Shown piece by piece: positions 3,128 through 5,116 of a DNA stretch of 5,116 nt. The notes beneath the pieces were generated by a model that made no database searches, had not been told where the DNA came from, and worked only from the letters and a program-made list of their open reading frames with translations. Position 1 is the first letter of the stretch; every line of letters starts with the position of its first letter. The position numbers and the translations under genes are program-made. The stretch is from G020353115 sp964389685 (GTDB lineage: Bacteria; Bacteroidota; Bacteroidia; Bacteroidales; VadinHA17): contig CAYMFM010000140.1 in assembly GCA_964389685.1 (NCBI GenBank), forward strand, positions 1 through 5,116, read 5' to 3'.

Positions 3128-4612
3128 ATGCCTGAACAATCCAACAATCCATTCAGGTTCTGGCAGGAGCTGAAACGCAGGAAGGTCATACGTGTTATTC
3201 CCGTCTATGCCGCTACTGCATTTGTTCTTCTTGAACTGGTTGATATTATTGCTGAGCCCTTTGGTTTGCCAGATTGGACACTAAAACTAGTTATTGTTCT
3301 CCTTTCAATTGGATTTGTCATCTCGATCATTCTCTCCTGGGTATATGATATTACTCCGGAAGGTGTTCAAAAAACAAAACCCATAAAAGAAGCTCAAAAA
3401 GAGGAAAAACCGGCGGCATCGTATGTCTGGAAAATAACAACCTATGTAAGTGTTGTCATAATTATAGGTCTGATTATTATTAATGTTGTTGGTGGGCGGA
3501 AGCGTGCTAACGATCTGAATGAACTAGATAAATCCATTGCGGTACTTCCTTTTAAGTCTTTGAGTGATGACCCAGAGAAACAATATCTTGCTGACGGTAT
3601 GATGGATGCAATTCTGCTTCATTTATCAAAAATTAAAGATCTGAGGGTAATGGCCAGGACTTCTGTTGAGCAATACCGTAATACAGATAAAACAGCGACA
3701 ATGATATGTCAGGAACTTAATGTGGCATATCTTCTGGAAGGCAGCTTTCAAAAGTATGGAGATAATGCAAAATTAATTGCTCAGTTAATAAGGCCAGGAA
3801 AGGAAGGTCATGTTTGGGCTAATGAATATAACAGGGACTGGAAAGACATTTTTTCTGTACAGAGTGAAGTAGCAAAAACTATTGCCGGCGAATTACATGC
3901 TGATGCTTATAACATAATTGCTGGAGTAAATGCATTTTACAATTGGAACATCAGCAGCGCTGAAGAGAATTTAAAGCGGTCAATTGATTTAAATCCTAAT
4001 TATTATAATACCTATAAATTATATGCAGAGTTATTCTTCAATTCAGGACAATTTAGTAAAGCACTTGAAATGGATAAATTAGCACTGGCACTTGACCCTT
4101 TTAGTCCGATAATAAACAGTACTTATGGAGTCCATTTACATTATGCAAATCAAACAGATTCAGCAATATCACACCTTACAAACATGATAAGATTATATCC
4201 TGACATTGGACTTTATCACTGGTTTTTAGGGATTATTTATCTGAATGAGGGAGAGTATGACAGATCTATAAAAGAATTTAAAAATGGATTGGATTTTTTA
4301 GGTAATTCATTTTACTTTATGGCTTTGCTTGGACTGGCTTATAGTAAAAACGGGGAACTGAATGAAACACAAATGTTGTTGGATACGTTTGAATCCAGAT
4401 CAAAAGATGAGTATATTTCACATTCCCTGAAAGCGGTTTTATTAGCTGAACTGGGGCACAAGGAGAAAGCTCTGGATTGTCTCTATAAAGCCTATGAAGA
4501 AAGAGAGGAGTTTTTACAATTATTCAGGTATGTAGATATGGTCTCATTTTCAAATCTCCGATCCGATCCGGGATTTATTGAAATAATGGAAAAGGTGTGG
4601 GTGGAAAAATGA
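3128..4612 (+). CDS. Membrane-anchored FlgO/TolB-like domain protein with C-terminal TPRs (494 aa)
   Basis: The N-terminal cytoplasmic stretch FWQELKRRKVIRVIPVYAA leads into membrane helices at about 24-42 and 52-73. A lysine-rich linker (76-97) and a third helix (104-122) follow. Residues 135-257 form the FlgO/TolB-like domain: KSIAVLPFKSLSDDPEKQY, the LADGMMDAILLHLSKI helix, LRVMARTSVEQY, and YLLEGSFQ. From about 260 onward are tetratricopeptide-type helix pairs (for example 297-322, 327-359, 365-390, 396-420, 430-458), closing with FSNLRSDPGFIEIMEKV. This family is abundant in Bacteroidota and related to the C-terminal halves of CadC- and adenylate-cyclase-associated regulators. It probably assembles protein complexes at the inner membrane; no enzymatic motif is present. 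Members are, from memory, often 600 residues or more; here the domain boundary at about 257 passes straight into a late repeat, suggesting missing early TPRs. ATG at 3128 fits the promoter just upstream. Confidence 0.85.
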   Translation: MPEQSNNPFRFWQELKRRKVIRVIPVYAATAFVLLELVDIIAEPFGLPDWTLKLVIVLLSIGFVISIILSWVYDITPEGVQKTKPIKEAQKEEKPAASYVWKITTYVSVVIIIGLIIINVVGGRKRANDLNELDKSIAVLPFKSLSDDPEKQYLADGMMDAILLHLSKIKDLRVMARTSVEQYRNTDKTATMICQELNVAYLLEGSFQKYGDNAKLIAQLIRPGKEGHVWANEYNRDWKDIFSVQSEVAKTIAGELHADAYNIIAGVNAFYNWNISSAEENLKRSIDLNPNYYNTYKLYAELFFNSGQFSKALEMDKLALALDPFSPIINSTYGVHLHYANQTDSAISHLTNMIRLYPDIGLYHWFLGIIYLNEGEYDRSIKEFKNGLDFLGNSFYFMALLGLAYSKNGELNETQMLLDTFESRSKDEYISHSLKAVLLAELGHKEKALDCLYKAYEEREEFLQLFRYVDMVSFSNLRSDPGFIEIMEKVWVEK

Positions 4613-5010
4613 GTTGAAGTTATCCTACATTTGCCCTTGGATTACTGACAGGAATAAAGGTGTTCGGGTTACTACCTTTAATTCTAATTGTAATACAATG
4701 AAAAGTTTGGGGAGATAATGTCGGTTTTTCAGTCCGCTGCATAAAAGACCAATAGAAATTCATATACCAATAGTAAAATTAGGAGGGGGTTATAAAAACA
4801 TCCTGGTTTTGGCTACCTTTACCCCTCTCTGGTACTCTATCCCTCATAAAAGGAGATCGTCCATTGTGCACGCTGTCAGAGTCCTTTACACAGATATGTG
4901 GTGTGGATATTTGGATGGATTTTAAAAATCCCTTCTCTATTTTTTCATTAATAACAAACTGATTTCCTTGGATTTGTTGTACGATTGATGTATATTTAGT
5001 AGAGTAAACC
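4613..5010. other. Non-coding or degenerate stretch after the TPR gene
   Basis: No convincing gene on either strand. A weak hairpin TAAAGGT/ACCTTTA (4655-4661/4674-4680) has a 12-nt loop and no T-run, so it is not called a terminator. A 77-codon minus-strand open frame crosses 4779-5012, but its translation looks like chance. Nothing else is recognised. Confidence 0.5.
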
Positions 5011-5012
5011 AA

Positions 5013-5066
5013 ACAACTATTGCGTATATAAGGGATATAAACGCATTGCGTTTATCCGCTTGTTGT
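5013..5066. repeat. Cluster of inverted TGCGTnTAT repeats with outer ACAAC/GTTGT arms
   Basis: TGCGTATATA (5021-5030) is the near-complement (9/10) of TATAAACGCA (5036-5045), which in turn is part of a perfect palindrome ATAAACGCA-T-TGCGTTTAT (5037-5055). Thus the middle arm can pair with either neighbour. ACAAC (5013-5017) and GTTGT (5062-5066) flank the set. It could be a recombination or protein-binding site or the end of a mobile unit that continues beyond the window. Confidence 0.5.
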
Positions 5067-5116
5067 GCCGCATGCAGGACAAACCAAAAACATGATAGGA
5101 ATTAAGCTGGCATATT

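Noticed and set aside
4655..4680. Terminator of the TPR protein gene
   Set aside because: 7-bp stem with a 12-nt loop, A/T-rich and without a T-run; insufficient.
4779..5012. Minus-strand open frame of 77 codons
   Set aside because: No recognisable domain, no initiation context, composition like chance translation of intergenic DNA.
5013..5066. Integron attC site
   Set aside because: The outer ACAAC/GTTGT arms only loosely resemble the RYYYAAC/GTTRRRY core sites, and no cassette gene or integrase is visible.

Overview
The window looks like a low-GC, repeat-rich stretch of a Bacteroidota chromosome, probably from a draft or metagenome assembly because it contains a 100-base run of Ns. The reasons are a small lipoprotein with a run of acidic residues straight after the lipobox cysteine, a promoter of the TTTG-N20-TAnnTTTG type, the absence of Shine-Dalgarno sequences, a three-helix/FlgO-like/TPR membrane protein, and AT-rich 'AAAGATC' repeats with GC-rich palindromes between genes. 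No taxon below phylum can be supported.

Layout: 1-116 is non-coding with two hairpins. 121-148 is a terminator serving a minus-strand lipoprotein gene (150-569). 570-1144 has no gene but holds inverted repeats, REP-like palindromes and a foldable segment. 1145-2107 is a stable-RNA locus: two complete tRNA-Leu genes, anticodons CAG (1599-1682) and GAG (1988-2072), closed by a strong terminator. Ahead of them are repeated leader units (E1, E2, E3) and boxA-like antitermination sites, each exactly 26 nt upstream of the next GCCCAG start. 2215-2403 is a minus-strand remnant of a type I restriction-modification methylase gene (hsdM). It is cut off at a 148-bp inverted-repeat-bounded segment (2401-2548), which abuts an 88-nt imperfect foldback (2549-2636). 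Then come a small hypothetical protein (2677-2934), a terminator (3036-3065), a promoter (3076-3107) and a 494-residue membrane protein with a FlgO/TolB-like domain and TPRs (3128-4612). The last 500 bases have no convincing gene but hold a cluster of inverted TGCGTnTAT repeats near 5011-5066.

The most interesting system is the tRNA-Leu leader unit. Each unit begins with the first 9-11 nt of the tRNA that it precedes, carries a 9-bp hairpin whose stem sequence differs among the three copies while pairing is kept, and contains a 16-nt segment antisense to the 5' end of its own downstream tRNA (16/16 for the CAG tRNA, 15/16 for the GAG tRNA). The A/G difference between the two tRNAs is tracked both in the 5' mimic and in the antisense. 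This suggests either a structured, switch-like RNA leader of tRNA genes or a tRNA-derived repeat element. The sequence alone cannot decide, but the covariation is visible directly.
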